52,617 bases of DNA from Amazonocrinis nigriterrae CENA67. Its GTDB lineage: Bacteria > Cyanobacteriota > Cyanobacteriia > Cyanobacteriales > Nostocaceae. Below, piece by piece: positions 26,400 through 36,380 of the stretch. Each line of letters opens with the position of its first letter. Within the stretch, counting starts at the first letter, position 1. The notes below the pieces were generated by a model. The model made no database searches, was not told where the DNA came from, and worked only from the letters and a program-made list of their open reading frames with translations. The DNA is taken from assembly GCF_016056305.1 (NCBI RefSeq), contig NZ_JAECZC010000038.1, forward strand, positions 1 to 52,617. The letters run 5' to 3'. Made by a program: the position numbers and the translations under genes.

Positions 26400-26470
26400 G
26401 TTATGAGTTAGGAGTTATGAGTTAGGAGTTATGAGTTTTTTGACTCCTAACTTAGTAACTCTAAACTCCT
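26400..26470. repeat. Heptamer repeat between infB and the membrane protein gene
   Basis: Units GTTATGA and GTTAGGA alternate (26399-26432), then CTCCTAA / AACTCTAA units follow (26444-26473). The two halves are near complements and can form a hairpin. Confidence 0.75.
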
Positions 26471-26489
26471 AACCATTTTAACCTCAGCA

Positions 26490-29400
26490 CTATTTTGTCA
26501 GTGTGAGAGTACGACGCTTTGTGACCATCTGGTAGGCTTCGATGATGTCACCTTCAGCCCAATCATGGAATTTATCAACGCCAATACCGCATTCGTAACC
26601 GGCATTGACTTCGCGGGCATCTTCTTTCATCCGTTTGAGGGAGTCAAGAACGCCTTCATAGATCACCTTACCGCCACGACGCACCCGCAGTTTGCAGTTG
26701 CGGATGAGCTTGCCTGATAGAACGTAGCAACCAGCAACGGCGCCACGACCAACTGGGAAGACGGCACGCACTTCGGTTTGGCCCAAGGGTTCTTCTACCA
26801 ATTCTGGCTCTAAGAGACCTTCCAAGGCTCCTTGGATATCTTCTAAGAGTTTGTAAATGATGTTGTATTCCCGGACATCCACACCTGCTTCATCGGCTGC
26901 TTGTCTGGCTCCACTGGCATAAGTTGTGTTGAAGCCGATGATTACAGCGTTACTGGCGGCGGCTAAGTCGATATCTGTCTCGGTGATTTCCCCAGCAGTA
27001 GCCAACAACATCCGAATTTGGACTTCGTTTTGCGGAATTTGCTTGAGCGCTCCCACAATGGCTTCCACTGAACCTTGCACGTCTCCTTTTAAGATCAAGT
27101 TGAGTTCTTTCAACTCGCCTTCTTGTGCTTGAGCCGAGAGGGTTGTCAGGGTAACACGTCCTTGTAAGAGGCGGGATAGGCGTTGTTTGTCGGCGCGATC
27201 GCTTGCTAGCGATCGTGCTTCTTTTTCGTTCTCGAAGACCTCGAAATCATCGCCTGCGGCTGGGACATCACTTAAACCCAACACCTCAACAGCGAAGGAG
27301 GGACTAGCAATGTCTACTCTTCTGCCTCTGTCATCTACCATTGCCCGGACTTTACCAAATGCCGAGCCTGCTACCAACATGTCTCCTACATGCAGGGTGC
27401 CGTTTTGGATCAACAGAGTTGCAACTGCTCCTTTTGCCTTATCCAGATGTGCTTCAATGACAGTTCCTTTAGCAGTCCGGTCTGGGTTGGCATTGAGTTC
27501 TTCTACTTCTGCTACCAGCAGGATCATTTCTAGGAGCGTATCGAGATTTTCACCCTTGATTGCGCTCACAGGAACCATGATTGTTTCACCACCCCACTCT
27601 TCTGGCGTCAAGCCATATTGGGTGAGTTCTTGTTTGACACGCTCTGGCTGTGCCCCTTCTTTGTCAATCTTGTTGATTGCTACTACAATTGGCACTTCGG
27701 CAGCTTGAGCATGGCTAATGGCTTCAACGGTTTGAGGACGAACGCCATCATCAGCAGCTACTACCAAAACGGCAATGTCTGTCACCCTAGCTCCCCGTGC
27801 CCGCATGGCTGTGAATGCTTCGTGACCGGGGGTATCCAAAAAGACGATCTGCTGCTTGTTACCCTCATGTTCGATATCCACATGGTATGCACCAATGTGC
27901 TGGGTAATACCACCAGCTTCTCCAGCGGCAACTTTGGTTTTGCGAATTGAGTCGAGCAGTGTAGTTTTACCGTGGTCTACGTGACCCATAATTGTCACTA
28001 CTGGCGGACGGCGATGGAGATTTTCTAGGTCTGCCACGTCAATCATCTCAGTGACTTTACGGGCTTCTGCTTCTGGTTCAGCCGTTTCCACTTCTACTTC
28101 TAGCTCTTTGGCTACCAAAGTAATTGTGGGGATATCTAAATTTTGGGTGATACTCACCGCCATACCTTTGATGAACAGGATTTTCACAATCTCTGTATCA
28201 GCAACTGCCAATATATCAGCCAGTTCTTGCACTGTCATTGGCCCTGTGATCACGACTTTTTCTGGTCGCTCACGCTTGGTATCTACTTCTTGGCGGCGGT
28301 TTTGATCCCGGTTAGAACTGCTTCTTTTTGCTTTAACTGTTGGCGCACTTGCCAAAGCTGTAGCTGCTGTTTGTGCAGGTTTAGTGGCCTTGGGTTTGGG
28401 GGGACGAGCGATGGAAAGGCTGACTTGGACGGTTGCTGGTGTATCCAGATCTTCATCATCTAGAAGATCCTCATCTTCAAAATCGTCATCTAGAATTGGC
28501 TTGACTCGCTTGCCTTTTACAGCTCCTTTGCCTGGTTTTTCTTTTACCTCGTCAATAATTTCTTCTTCTTGCCACTTTTTGCCACCTTTGTTTATGCGAG
28601 GTGGTGTTGGGCGTTTGAGGTCTAGGAGATCAGGTGTGATTACCTCATCTACAACCTCTGTTTTTCCAGCCCCCCCTGGCATTGCTCTGGGGGGAGTAGC
28701 AATCGGCATGGCTGCTACAGCTTCCGATGACCTTACTGGTCTAGTGGGTCTTTGTCCATCTCCTGTTGGTGCTGCACCAGGAGGTCTATTACCTCGTTGC
28801 TCTGGTTTGACTGGGGAGGGAGTGGAGCGAGCATGTTTTGGTACTGGCGCTTGTGGCGTTTCTGTTGACGTTGCCTTAGCTACTTTGGGCTTGGGGCCGT
28901 CGCTGCGATCGCGTTTGAGAATTGGTTTTTCTGCCGGACTTCCCTGCTCAATCACAACAGCGGGTTTCTCCGCCGCAGGTCTTGCAGGAGGAGATACCAG
29001 TTGTGGTTTGGTGGGTTTTTCCGGTTTTGGTCTCGGTGGAACTACTTTTTCCGGTTTTTTCTCAGCTATTGTTTCCGGTATTTGTTCCTTTACCTGTGGA
29101 GGAGGCGTTTGTTCTGCTTCTTTGACAACAGGTTCAACTGAGGTCTCTGATTGATTCCGGGGTACAGGTCGAGTTGGTGCCGTCGGCTTCATGGGTGAGA
29201 CAGGTGTAGCGAAGGGTCGTGGAGGTGCAGGGGGATTAACTTCAGAAGCAGCAGCCATTGGATTATTAGCAACTGACGCCTCTGGGGCGTTGGAGGTAGG
29301 ATTTCTCAATATTTTGGGTTTACGAATTTCCAAAATTTGTTGTTTGTGAGGTAGGGCAGGTCGGTTGCGAGAGCCAGTTTGTGGTGAATTTGGTTTCTGA

Positions 29401-29609
29401 CTGGATGAACCTTGTTCTTTTTTAGGCATCACATTTGTAGCTGCCACTTTTTCGGCAGCTGTCCGGATACGTTCTGCCTCAGATTCTGAAATTGTGCTGC
29501 TATGGCTTTTGACCGCAATATTGAGCTGGTCGCAAATTGCTAATAGCTCTTTGTTATCCAAATTCAATTCCTTTGATAATTCGTAGATTCTAACTTTGCC
29601 GTTGTTCAT
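26490..29609 (-). CDS. infB: Translation initiation factor IF-2
   Basis: IF-2 is the GTPase that brings fMet-tRNA to the 30S subunit and drives subunit joining. The 1039-residue product has an IF2_N domain at the start ([20 protein letters not shown]), a long Pro/Lys/Ala-rich linker (about residues 60-440) typical of cyanobacteria, a second IF2_N ([20 protein letters not shown]), the GTPase domain with G1 GHVDHGKTT near residue 541, G3 DTPGHEAF and G4 NKID, and C-terminal beta-barrel domains ending in the tRNA-binding [11 protein letters not shown] region. It is the last gene of the rimP-nusA-ylxR-infB block. Confidence 0.98.
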   Translation of the reverse strand: MNNGKVRIYELSKELNLDNKELLAICDQLNIAVKSHSSTISESEAERIRTAAEKVAATNVMPKKEQGSSSQKPNSPQTGSRNRPALPHKQQILEIRKPKILRNPTSNAPEASVANNPMAAASEVNPPAPPRPFATPVSPMKPTAPTRPVPRNQSETSVEPVVKEAEQTPPPQVKEQIPETIAEKKPEKVVPPRPKPEKPTKPQLVSPPARPAAEKPAVVIEQGSPAEKPILKRDRSDGPKPKVAKATSTETPQAPVPKHARSTPSPVKPEQRGNRPPGAAPTGDGQRPTRPVRSSEAVAAMPIATPPRAMPGGAGKTEVVDEVITPDLLDLKRPTPPRINKGGKKWQEEEIIDEVKEKPGKGAVKGKRVKPILDDDFEDEDLLDDEDLDTPATVQVSLSIARPPKPKATKPAQTAATALASAPTVKAKRSSSNRDQNRRQEVDTKRERPEKVVITGPMTVQELADILAVADTEIVKILFIKGMAVSITQNLDIPTITLVAKELEVEVETAEPEAEARKVTEMIDVADLENLHRRPPVVTIMGHVDHGKTTLLDSIRKTKVAAGEAGGITQHIGAYHVDIEHEGNKQQIVFLDTPGHEAFTAMRARGARVTDIAVLVVAADDGVRPQTVEAISHAQAAEVPIVVAINKIDKEGAQPERVKQELTQYGLTPEEWGGETIMVPVSAIKGENLDTLLEMILLVAEVEELNANPDRTAKGTVIEAHLDKAKGAVATLLIQNGTLHVGDMLVAGSAFGKVRAMVDDRGRRVDIASPSFAVEVLGLSDVPAAGDDFEVFENEKEARSLASDRADKQRLSRLLQGRVTLTTLSAQAQEGELKELNLILKGDVQGSVEAIVGALKQIPQNEVQIRMLLATAGEITETDIDLAAASNAVIIGFNTTYASGARQAADEAGVDVREYNIIYKLLEDIQGALEGLLEPELVEEPLGQTEVRAVFPVGRGAVAGCYVLSGKLIRNCKLRVRRGGKVIYEGVLDSLKRMKEDAREVNAGYECGIGVDKFHDWAEGDIIEAYQMVTKRRTLTLTK

Positions 29610-30092
29610 CCACTCTTCCCCTTTAATTTACAGTTTTTTAGCGGATGGCTGCCTGGGAGTGCGACATCTCCATCCTTTGATTACTGTTTTTAGGTTGCCG
29701 TTAAGATTTTGCCGGTGCCTCCAATCAGGAAAGAGAGATGTTTCGGTTTAATGCTGGCATCTCCACCAGGAATGATGGTTAGCGGGCAGCCATAAAAATT
29801 TTTTACATAAAAAATCCTTATCTAAACCCTTGATGCCGATCTGCGCCTGAGCGCTACCAGGTTGCCATTCTGTAGTTTCTTGTTTTGCTGATTCTGAGTT
29901 TTCCACAACACAATCGAGTGAAACTTGTTGGGAGTGTTGCTTTGCCGTTGTTTTAGTCAAACAGCTGTTTGCTAACTACACCCATTTACTATTTTGGCAC
30001 TAACTCCGACAATTGCAGAAGGTGCAATTATAGCCAGACTATTCGGCTTTTAGCACAAATACTCTGGGGATTACCGCCACAAAGGTGTCAAC
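29610..30092. other. ylxR-infB spacer
   Basis: This 483-base gap is unusually long for the block. A 70-codon open frame (29748-29960, minus, TTG start) has no recognised family and weak initiation signals, so I do not call it a gene. It contains two related stretches, CGACATCTCCATCC near 29660 and GGCATCTCCACCAGG near 29756. It may carry a separate infB promoter. Confidence 0.45.
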
Positions 30093-30362
30093 TTAAATTT
30101 TATTTTGGGGATTGCTTGGGGCTAAACGTTGCCACAATGTTTGATACAGTGCTTCTGGCACTGTTGCATGTAGCGATCGCCCTAGTCGATTTTTTTTCTG
30201 AGCTGCTTGTAGGCAAATCAGTTGCGGACAGATATAGGCTGAACGCCCCATGCCCTGATCTAATTGTACATTTCCAGATGGAAAGACGCGGACAATCCGC
30301 CAAAAGTCTTCTTTTAAGCTTACTTTGCGGCAACTAATACAACGCCGATAATTCGGTTTCAT
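30093..30362 (-). CDS. ylxR: YlxR (DUF448) RNA-binding protein
   Basis: The 89-residue protein begins MKPNYRRCISCRKVSLKEDF and contains the R-C-x2-C motif, RIVRVFPSGNVQLDQGMGRS and AYIC of the YlxR family, a small nucleoid/RNA-binding fold encoded between nusA and infB in most bacteria. Position and sequence agree. In other bacteria YlxR modulates RNase P or transcription; the role here is not shown. The start ATG at 30362 fits the family N-terminus. Confidence 0.92.
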   Translation of the reverse strand: MKPNYRRCISCRKVSLKEDFWRIVRVFPSGNVQLDQGMGRSAYICPQLICLQAAQKKNRLGRSLHATVPEALYQTLWQRLAPSNPQNKI

Positions 30363-30511
30363 TGGTCTATTATGACCTCAGGTTAGCATTTTGGTTATGA
30401 AAATTAAAGTTGGCAAGGCCAGCTTTTACTTATACCAAGTTGCTTTATTCTAAGTAATCATTAAGACTAGTATTGGTATTTATGGTATCAGAACTCAACA
30501 AGGCTAATTAG

Positions 30512-31810
30512 TTAGTCTTCATCAATAGTGTCTAAAGAATCATCCTCTAATTCTTCAAGATTGTCATCTTCATCCTCCAGTTCCTCAAGTTCAATTTCAT
30601 CTTCCTCTAGTTCATCTTCCTCTAGTTCTAGTTGATATTTGGCGCGTGCAGCAGCGAACTTGGCATCTTCTCCTGCATGATCATATTTGGCTTTATCTTT
30701 AATGTCTATTTTCCAACCAGTGAGTCTGGCTGCTAAACGAACATTTTGCCCTTCTTTACCAATAGCTAAACTCAGCTGGTCTTCTGCTACTAGTACGTGA
30801 GTTTGTCGGGTTTCAGGATCCATAAGACGCACTTCATCTACCCGTGCTGGACTCAAGGCGTTGGCAATATAGGTTGCTGGGTCTGGCGACCAGCGAATCA
30901 CATCTATTTTTTCACCGCGTAATTCGTTGACTACCACTTGTATTCGCGATCCCCTAGCACCAATACAAGCACCAACTGGATCGACATCGCGCTCAAGGGT
31001 ATCTACAGCAATTTTTGTTCTGGGGCCAACATAACGAGACGGAGGATTGGCTTCGCGTGCTACTGCCACAATCCGTACTACTTCATCTTCGATTTCTGGT
31101 ACTTCGTTAGCAAATAGATAAACTACCAATCCAGCATCTGCACGGGATACCAACAACTGTGGCCCCCGTTGCTGACCTTGGGAAACTTTTTTGAGATATA
31201 CCTTGAATGTGGCATTTGCCCGATAATTATCGTTGGGCAACTGTTCTCTCTTTGGTAATTCAGCTTCAACTTCTGGTTGACCAAAGCCACTGCTAACTGC
31301 CAAAATCACTGATTGTCTTTCAAACCGCAGGACTCTAGCTTGCAGTACAGTACCTTCCAAGTCTTGGAACTCTTCTTGCACCATCTGGCGTTGTTGATCC
31401 CGAAGTTTTTGCGCCAGTACTTGCTTGGTTTGCATAGCGGCCATGCGGCCAAATTCTCCTTGATCTGGAGTTACATCCAAGACCACAGAGTCTCCCAACT
31501 GCGCTTCGGGAGCTACTTGTTGTACTTCATCTAAGGAAATCTGATGGTCGGAGTTGCTGACTTCTTCGACAATAGTTTTGGTGGAAAGTACACGAAAACC
31601 TTCTCCATCAATATCAAGTTCTACTTCAAAATTATCAAAGTAATCTTCATCAAACTGTTTTCGCTCCAAATTTTGGGCGCGACGATATCTTTCGTAACCT
31701 TTAAGTAATGCTTCTCTAATAGCTGATTGAACTGCTAAACGAGGTAAATTACGATCACGGCTTATACTTTCAATTAATTCTTTTAAACCTGGTAAAGTCA
31801 CCATTGACAT
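30512..31810 (-). CDS. nusA: Transcription termination/antitermination factor NusA
   Basis: NusA binds RNA polymerase and modulates pausing, termination and antitermination. The 432-residue product has the N-terminal RNAP-binding domain ([20 protein letters not shown]), S1 ([20 protein letters not shown]), KH1 and KH2 ([40 protein letters not shown]) and a strongly acidic tail of Glu/Asp/Leu (last roughly 50 residues); it lacks the C-terminal AR repeats of E. coli, as usual outside proteobacteria. I chose ATG 31810 (MSMVTLP) because AAGGAG lies seven bases before it; the ATG at 31816 would touch that site. It lies 300 bases downstream of rimP. Confidence 0.96.
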   Translation of the reverse strand: MSMVTLPGLKELIESISRDRNLPRLAVQSAIREALLKGYERYRRAQNLERKQFDEDYFDNFEVELDIDGEGFRVLSTKTIVEEVSNSDHQISLDEVQQVAPEAQLGDSVVLDVTPDQGEFGRMAAMQTKQVLAQKLRDQQRQMVQEEFQDLEGTVLQARVLRFERQSVILAVSSGFGQPEVEAELPKREQLPNDNYRANATFKVYLKKVSQGQQRGPQLLVSRADAGLVVYLFANEVPEIEDEVVRIVAVAREANPPSRYVGPRTKIAVDTLERDVDPVGACIGARGSRIQVVVNELRGEKIDVIRWSPDPATYIANALSPARVDEVRLMDPETRQTHVLVAEDQLSLAIGKEGQNVRLAARLTGWKIDIKDKAKYDHAGEDAKFAAARAKYQLELEEDELEEDEIELEELEDEDDNLEELEDDSLDTIDED

Positions 31811-31852
31811 AAGCATTCTCCTTAAATTTTATGGCAGCGCTCAGCAAAATTT

Positions 31853-31892
31853 AAAAGTTAGGAATTAGGAGTTAGGAGTTAGGAGTTAGGAG
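31853..31892. repeat. Heptamer repeat GTTAGGA downstream of rimP side
   Basis: About five units of GTTAGGA/ATTAGGA with a 7-base period in the rimP-nusA spacer, next to the composite palindromic repeat. Confidence 0.82.
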
Positions 31893-31984
31893 GAGGCAGT
31901 GCGTTGGGGAGACAGCGCCCTGGGCGGGTTTCCCGACTTGAGGCGACTGTCGTCGGCTTTGCCGACAGCCGCGCAACTGCCGTT
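31888..31984 (-). repeat. Dispersed palindromic repeat, copy B
   Basis: Inverted relative to the copy at 1391-1500. GTCGGCTTTGCCGACAGCCG at 31952-31971 is the exact complement of the copy A core, and GGAGGCAGTGCGTTGGGGA matches its other block. The part between (CGGGTTTCCCGACTTGAGG) differs in order. It sits inside the rimP-nusA operon spacer. Confidence 0.82.
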
Positions 31985-32031
31985 TAGGAGTTTTAAATTT
32001 TAACTTTAAAACCCAAGACTCAAAACTTCAC

Positions 32032-32112
32032 AATGAACTCTTAACTGTTAACTCTTAACTGTTAACTCTTAACTATTAACTCCTAACTCTTAACTCCTAA
32101 CTCTTAACTCTT
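32032..32112. repeat. Heptamer repeat after rimP
   Basis: Units CTCTTAA, CTGTTAA, CTATTAA and CTCCTAA with a strict 7-base period run for about 80 bases up to the rimP stop codon. They are complementary to the GTTAGGA array at 31853, so the operon spacer can fold back on itself. Confidence 0.88.
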
Positions 32113-32572
32113 ACCGCCGCTCATCTAGCTGCACCCTAGTAATCAAGGTGCGGGGAATTTCAACTACACGTCCTTTTTGATTTAAATAAACTTTTGTCTC
32201 ATCCCGGCGAATCAACTGACCAGTCCACTCTTGCTGTCCTTCGTGGGGTGGGAAAGTGGAGATAATTACAGGGAATCCTTTAAAGGAAATAAATTCCCTG
32301 TCAGTTACTAGTTGCCGCGAAATACCAGGACTAGACACTTCCAAGACATAAGCATCTGGAATAATCTCCGCCGCATCTAGGGAGGCTTCTAAAGCACGGC
32401 TCATTTTCTCACAATCATCTAAACCAGTATCCTGCTGGGGGTTGCGGATATCTACCCGCAATACTGGTGGACGTTGGTTAGTATGAAAAACTATGCCAAC
32501 GACTTCTAAGCCCAGTTGTTCTGCTACTGGTATCGCCAAATCTATAATTTGTGGGACTAAGGGATGAGTCAT
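32111..32572 (-). CDS. rimP: Ribosome maturation factor RimP
   Basis: RimP assists 30S subunit maturation. The 153-residue product starts [20 protein letters not shown] and contains the family signatures VEVVG-like [48 protein letters not shown] and the C-terminal SH3-like part. The frame is open 12 codons upstream of the ATG at 32572, but that stretch is the leader terminator and not family-like. It heads the rimP-nusA-ylxR-infB block; the terminator directly before its start suggests attenuation. Confidence 0.94.
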   Translation of the reverse strand: MTHPLVPQIIDLAIPVAEQLGLEVVGIVFHTNQRPPVLRVDIRNPQQDTGLDDCEKMSRALEASLDAAEIIPDAYVLEVSSPGISRQLVTDREFISFKGFPVIISTFPPHEGQQEWTGQLIRRDETKVYLNQKGRVVEIPRTLITRVQLDERR

Positions 32573-32583
32573 GCGAGAAATCA

Positions 32584-32610
32584 ATAAAAAAAGTGGGCAT
32601 CGACCCACTT
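32584..32610 (-). terminator. Intrinsic terminator immediately upstream of the rimP start
   Basis: On the minus strand AAGTGGG-TCGATG-CCCACTT forms a 7-bp GC-containing stem whose 3' arm runs into TTTTTTT ATTGA. It ends about 12 bases before the rimP ATG at 32572. No gene upstream on this strand is close enough to need it (the next minus-strand gene upstream starts at 36263, and one in between ends at 32943). A second hairpin, CGAACC/GGTTCG at 32646-32664, precedes it in the leader. Confidence 0.85.
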
Positions 32611-32639
32611 CCTGCGATAAGGATATCTTCCAAGAAGTC

Positions 32640-32942
32640 TTGTAACGAACCTAATAATGGTTCGCCTCTAATTCGAGTTTAGCGCATTTCTTTAAGAGTC
32701 AATAGTCAGTTGTCATTTGTGAGCCAGTACGGTCTTGGGGGTTCCTCCCCCAACCCCAAAGGGGGCCCCAAGCCCCCAATCCCCACTCCCTTCGGTCGTG
32801 GGGGCCCCGAGTCCCCCATGAGTAACTGGCGTTAGCACAGCGGTAGCGAGCTTGCGAGCGTCACCCGTAAGGGTCAGTGGTTATTCCCTCATCTCCCTCA
32901 TCTCCTTCATCTCCCTCATCCCCCTCATCCCCCTCGTCTCTA
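32640..32942. other. rimP leader and repeat-rich spacer
   Basis: Between rimP and the 481-residue membrane protein gene. It holds the CGAACC/GGTTCG hairpin (32646-32664), a G/C-rich repeat cluster and TCATCTCCC repeats near 32888-32938. The rimP promoter is expected around 32670-32730. No gene seen. Confidence 0.55.
32733..32883. repeat. G/C-rich dispersed repeat cluster
   Basis: Contains GGGGTTCCTCCCCCAACCCC, GGGGGCCCCAAGCCCCC and GTGGGGGCCCCGAGTCCCCC palindromic blocks, then GCGGTAGCGAGCTTGCGAGC with a GCTCGCAAGCTCGC-type inverted repeat. The last bases of the window (52587-52617, GGGGGCTTCGGGGCCCCCTC) carry a related block. Confidence 0.75.
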
Positions 32943-34388
32943 TCACTTCCTGGTTTCTGGAAGAGCAGGATTTTTGTCTACTACTGGCTGAATAGGTGCT
33001 TTTGTTCTTACCTGTCTTGTTTGCTCGACAATTTGCTCGATATCTTCTTGGGATAAACGTTGGACGTAATTAATCTTAATTTCTTCTAATAAGTCTGAAA
33101 ATAAACTCTGAATTTCTGAGAGTACGTGTTTTTTCTGAACTTCTGCTCCCAAGGCTTGGCTGAAGTGTTGCACTAATTGACTGGATAGTTTTGCGCCTAC
33201 AGGATCTTCAATAGCGTTAACTATGGCTTTGTATAGGTTTGTTGTGATTTGGGTTGCTAGTTGTTCACTGAGTTGAGTCTGTACTTCTCCAAGGCCAGGT
33301 AAATTATGAAGGTTACGGTAGACTGGGACTTGAGCGAAAACTGTGGCGATATTGTGACGCAAAAGGGCGACAATTTCTGGTTTGATCTGAGGTAAAACTT
33401 GATACACTACTGTTTGCAGGAAGATACCAGCGATCGCTTCCAATTCGTTGACATTATTAATATCTACATAAGGACGCAGGTTTTGTTGTTGTGACAGCCA
33501 GCGTGTTAAGTCACCCCGCTGAATCGAACCCTGCATTTGGTTAATCACTCTCACCACGACAATTTCTGTCAGTTCTTCGGCAAAATTAGCTACAAATACT
33601 TGATTTATTTGTCGCCGCAAGGGTTGAAGATTTAATAGCTGTGCTTGGTCAAGGCGAACTACTACAGGTATGATTCGCAACCATCGCCAAAATGGTAGCA
33701 ATAAAAATAGGTCATACCAACGCCACAAAATTGCATTTAACCAGCTAAAACTGGGATGGCGACGCCGCAGAATAAAACAACGTCCTAGTAACTCTATGGC
33801 AAATAAACCCACAAAAGGTAAATCAATCAACCAAAATAAATTATAAAAGTCGCCATTTTCGCCAATTTTGCGGTAGTAGTTGGTGGCAATTAAAGGTGCG
33901 ATTTGTTTGTTGAAAAAATTAATTTCATTTAACCAGCCTTTTTGAGATAAGTAAGCCGGACTCCAAAAAGTAGCAAAGGCAACTTTTGCAGATTCATGGT
34001 TGGTCTGCTTACGCATTCGATTTTTAATTGTTTCTAGAGTCCCACTCTTACCTACTGCGGCGAAGGGATTGCCATCGATCATATCTCTGCTAAGACGACT
34101 GATTTCCTCAAGCTGAGTCTTAACCTCTGGAGAGGTTAACCCTGTTTGGCTCACTTGTTGTTCTAATGCTTTGACTTTTTTCAGATAATTTTCCGTTTCT
34201 CTATTGGGTTCAATCCCCTTTATTGGATCGTAAATCTGAACAATTTCGGGTATTCTTCGCAAATAGAAATCGCGCCAGGGTACGTAACTTAAATTAAACA
34301 AAACTAAAGATAAATTTACTATGGCGATCAATGCCATTAATCTTTCAAAGTATAAGTTATACCATTTTAGAGATTTTTTGTTAGCCAT
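32943..34388 (-). CDS. Cyanobacterial membrane protein of unknown function
   Basis: The 481-residue protein has an N-terminal membrane helix (about residues 14-34, LMALIAIVNLSLVLFNLSYV), a helical extramembrane segment with coiled-coil character (about 65-105), further hydrophobic segments (about 183-203, 226-248), and a long soluble helical C-terminal half ending in a Pro/Lys tail. The middle (FAIELLGRCFILRRRHPSFS; RWLRIIPVVVRLDQ) resembles the membrane part of ion-channel-like proteins, but no selectivity filter is visible. I do not recognise a characterised family. It is divergent from the peptidoglycan-binding gene. Confidence 0.78.
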   Translation of the reverse strand: MANKKSLKWYNLYFERLMALIAIVNLSLVLFNLSYVPWRDFYLRRIPEIVQIYDPIKGIEPNRETENYLKKVKALEQQVSQTGLTSPEVKTQLEEISRLSRDMIDGNPFAAVGKSGTLETIKNRMRKQTNHESAKVAFATFWSPAYLSQKGWLNEINFFNKQIAPLIATNYYRKIGENGDFYNLFWLIDLPFVGLFAIELLGRCFILRRRHPSFSWLNAILWRWYDLFLLLPFWRWLRIIPVVVRLDQAQLLNLQPLRRQINQVFVANFAEELTEIVVVRVINQMQGSIQRGDLTRWLSQQQNLRPYVDINNVNELEAIAGIFLQTVVYQVLPQIKPEIVALLRHNIATVFAQVPVYRNLHNLPGLGEVQTQLSEQLATQITTNLYKAIVNAIEDPVGAKLSSQLVQHFSQALGAEVQKKHVLSEIQSLFSDLLEEIKINYVQRLSQEDIEQIVEQTRQVRTKAPIQPVVDKNPALPETRK

Positions 34389-34632
34389 AATCAGTTATTT
34401 TTTATACAAAAGCATATAGAATTAAATTTTTTTAACCCATTATCACTGCTTAAGTCAAGATACTTCTGTAGGCAGATGGCAAAAATCTCAACTTTGATGG
34501 TAGTTAAATTTAGTCAACAGATATGTAATTAATCAAAAATTATGAATAATTGAAACAAAGTGTTTAAAGAAACGTAAAATGCACCTGTTAAACTATATAT
34601 CCTGTTGATTCCATTCAAAGGAGTTTTCAACT
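34389..34632. promoter_or_regulatory. Divergent promoter region with strong ribosome site
   Basis: Contains AAACTATATATCCTG near 34593-34607, which could serve as a -10 region, and AAAGGAG at 34617-34623, the ribosome site of the peptidoglycan-binding gene. Element assignment is by eye. Confidence 0.4.
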
Positions 34633-35337
34633 ATGTGGTGTGGGTTTGGAAAATCAAGCATGACAATCGCTGCTTCCTGCTTGATAACTGCTAGTTTTGT
34701 AATTTCAAACACAACTTTTGCTGCTATTGAGCGTAGTTATTCGCCGCAGCAATTCCGTGCTGTCTTGAGAGGATTAGGTTATAACGTTAAGGTCACAAAT
34801 TCACCTCTAACAGATGAGGAGACTAAAAAAGCAATACGTGAATTTCAGAAGGGATATAAGCTATCTGTTGATGGCATAGCAGGGCCAAAAACTCAAAATT
34901 TTGCCGCTAATATTGTTCAAATTCTGCAAGCGAATTTGAATGCGACGCTGAAACCGAATCCTCCTCTACCCCGTGATCATTTTTATGGGCCTCGTACAGA
35001 AGCTGCTGTGAAGGAGTTTCAGAAAAAGTATAACTTGCAACAAACTGGAATTGCTAATTTAGCACTGCGCCAGAAGTTGAATGAGGAGGCCAAGAAAGCC
35101 ATTAGCCAGCCTGGTACTCAGCCGTCATCTCAACCAACATCTAGTCCTTCACCAACTCCCACAGCTACCCCAACAGCTACACCAAGGTCAACGGCTACAC
35201 CAACGCCTACCTCAACACCAACGCCGACGGTCACACCAACTTCTACGCCTACACCAGCGCCGACACCAACGTCAACAGCTACACCGACGGCTACCCCAAC
35301 GCCGACGACTACCCCAACTTCTACACCTACACCTTAG
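34633..35337 (+). CDS. Secreted peptidoglycan-binding protein with Thr-Pro-rich tail
   Basis: The 234-residue protein has a signal peptide (about residues 1-31, cleavage near TTFAA), then two PG_binding_1 units (RAVLRGLGYNVKV...DEETKKAIREFQKGYKLSVDG and FYGPRTEAAVKEFQKKYNLQ, abbreviated here) and a 70-residue tail made only of Thr, Pro, Ala, Ser and Val (PTPTATPTATPRSTATPTPT and so on). No catalytic domain is present, so it probably anchors to or senses cell wall. The tail is encoded by degenerate ACACCAACG/CCAACAGCT triplet repeats and ends the protein, so it may be a surface stalk or glycosylation target. AAAGGAG precedes the ATG. Confidence 0.85.
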   Translation: MWCGFGKSSMTIAASCLITASFVISNTTFAAIERSYSPQQFRAVLRGLGYNVKVTNSPLTDEETKKAIREFQKGYKLSVDGIAGPKTQNFAANIVQILQANLNATLKPNPPLPRDHFYGPRTEAAVKEFQKKYNLQQTGIANLALRQKLNEEAKKAISQPGTQPSSQPTSSPSPTPTATPTATPRSTATPTPTSTPTPTVTPTSTPTPAPTPTSTATPTATPTPTTTPTSTPTP

Positions 35338-35369
35338 GAATTCACTAAGTTAATTCTGACGCCCAAACC

Positions 35370-36263
35370 TCAAATTCTCTGATTTGGTTCTTCTAAAGGT
35401 CTGCCCTTGGGGGTAGGCAGAATTGGGCGGCGGTCATCATAAGGCATGGGAATGTACTGTACAGTTGGTCGTCCGCCTTGTGGTTGTGGATACAAGTCCA
35501 TGAGTTCATAAATAGAATGGGGCAGTCCAACATTTACGGGCAGCCCCATTTCTGTTGCTTCTTCTACTGTAATAGGATAGTCGTGGGTAACACGTCCGGT
35601 TGTCAAAGCTTCGATAATCGGTTCGATATTTTCAGGCAGAACTTTTTGTTTGGGTATATTATCTTTAAGCAGAGTCCGCACAAAGCGTTGTACCTGCTGA
35701 ATAGCTTTGACTGCTTGGTCTGCCATAATTAAAGTTTGGTCATCGATATCACTGATGGGTTTATCTTTGACCACTTTCAGAATACTCGCTGCGGGTAAGT
35801 TACCCAGTTGTGGGTCAACTGGCCCTAAGACCGCGTTGGCATCCATAATAATTTCATCAGCGGCGAGGGCTAGCATCGTACCGCCACTCATAGCATAGTG
35901 GGGTATAAACACAGTCACTTTTGACTGGTGACGAATTAATGCTCTAGCGATTTGTTCAGTAGCTAAAACCAAACCACCAGGAGTGTGTAAAATTAAGTCT
36001 ATTGGGATATCTGAGGGGGTGAGGCGAATAGCCCGCAATATCTGTTCTGAATCTTCGATGGTGATGTAGCGCGATAAAGGTATTCCTAGTAAGCTGATGG
36101 ACTCTTGACGATGAATCAGCAAAATTACTCGACTTTTGCGTTCCTGCTGGAATTCCTGTAGGGCACGTAAGCGTCGATATTCTATTTGACGTTTTTGCCA
36201 AATCGGTTGCAGCGAAGAGAGGAGAAGGAAAATCCAGAATAGATCACCAATACCAAAGCCCAT
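35370..36263 (-). CDS. Membrane-anchored Clp-fold serine protease (SDH/SppA-like)
   Basis: The 297-residue protein starts MGFGIGDLFWIFLLLSSLQP with one N-terminal membrane helix and continues with a ClpP/crotonase-type fold: ILLIHRQESISLLGIPLSRY, SDIPIDLILHTPGGLVLATE, the nucleophile motif HYAMSGGTMLALAAD and MDANAVLGPVDPQLG. This is the SDH-family Clp-fold serine proteinase group related to signal-peptide peptidase SppA and stomatin-processing NfeD proteases. It could degrade membrane peptides. I chose the ATG at 36263; the frame is open 38 codons upstream but without family-like sequence. Ser in SGG is the expected nucleophile. Confidence 0.85.
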   Translation of the reverse strand: MGFGIGDLFWIFLLLSSLQPIWQKRQIEYRRLRALQEFQQERKSRVILLIHRQESISLLGIPLSRYITIEDSEQILRAIRLTPSDIPIDLILHTPGGLVLATEQIARALIRHQSKVTVFIPHYAMSGGTMLALAADEIIMDANAVLGPVDPQLGNLPAASILKVVKDKPISDIDDQTLIMADQAVKAIQQVQRFVRTLLKDNIPKQKVLPENIEPIIEALTTGRVTHDYPITVEEATEMGLPVNVGLPHSIYELMDLYPQPQGGRPTVQYIPMPYDDRRPILPTPKGRPLEEPNQRI

Positions 36264-36380
36264 AAAATTGATGTTGTGAAAATAACGGTTGTCGCCATTA
36301 TTGTGACAAGTTATGAGCGATCGCAGGTCTATCTGAAGGTCTATTAGCAAGTAGAGACAAGATACCTCAAGTCGCAATAA

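Noticed and set aside
28384-29154. Open frame of 256 codons on the plus strand
   Set aside because: Lies antisense to the Pro/Lys-rich linker of infB, where base composition keeps the opposite strand open; no protein-like character.
29748-29960. 70-codon frame between ylxR and infB
   Set aside because: TTG start, no recognised family and no ribosome site; kept only as part of the spacer description.
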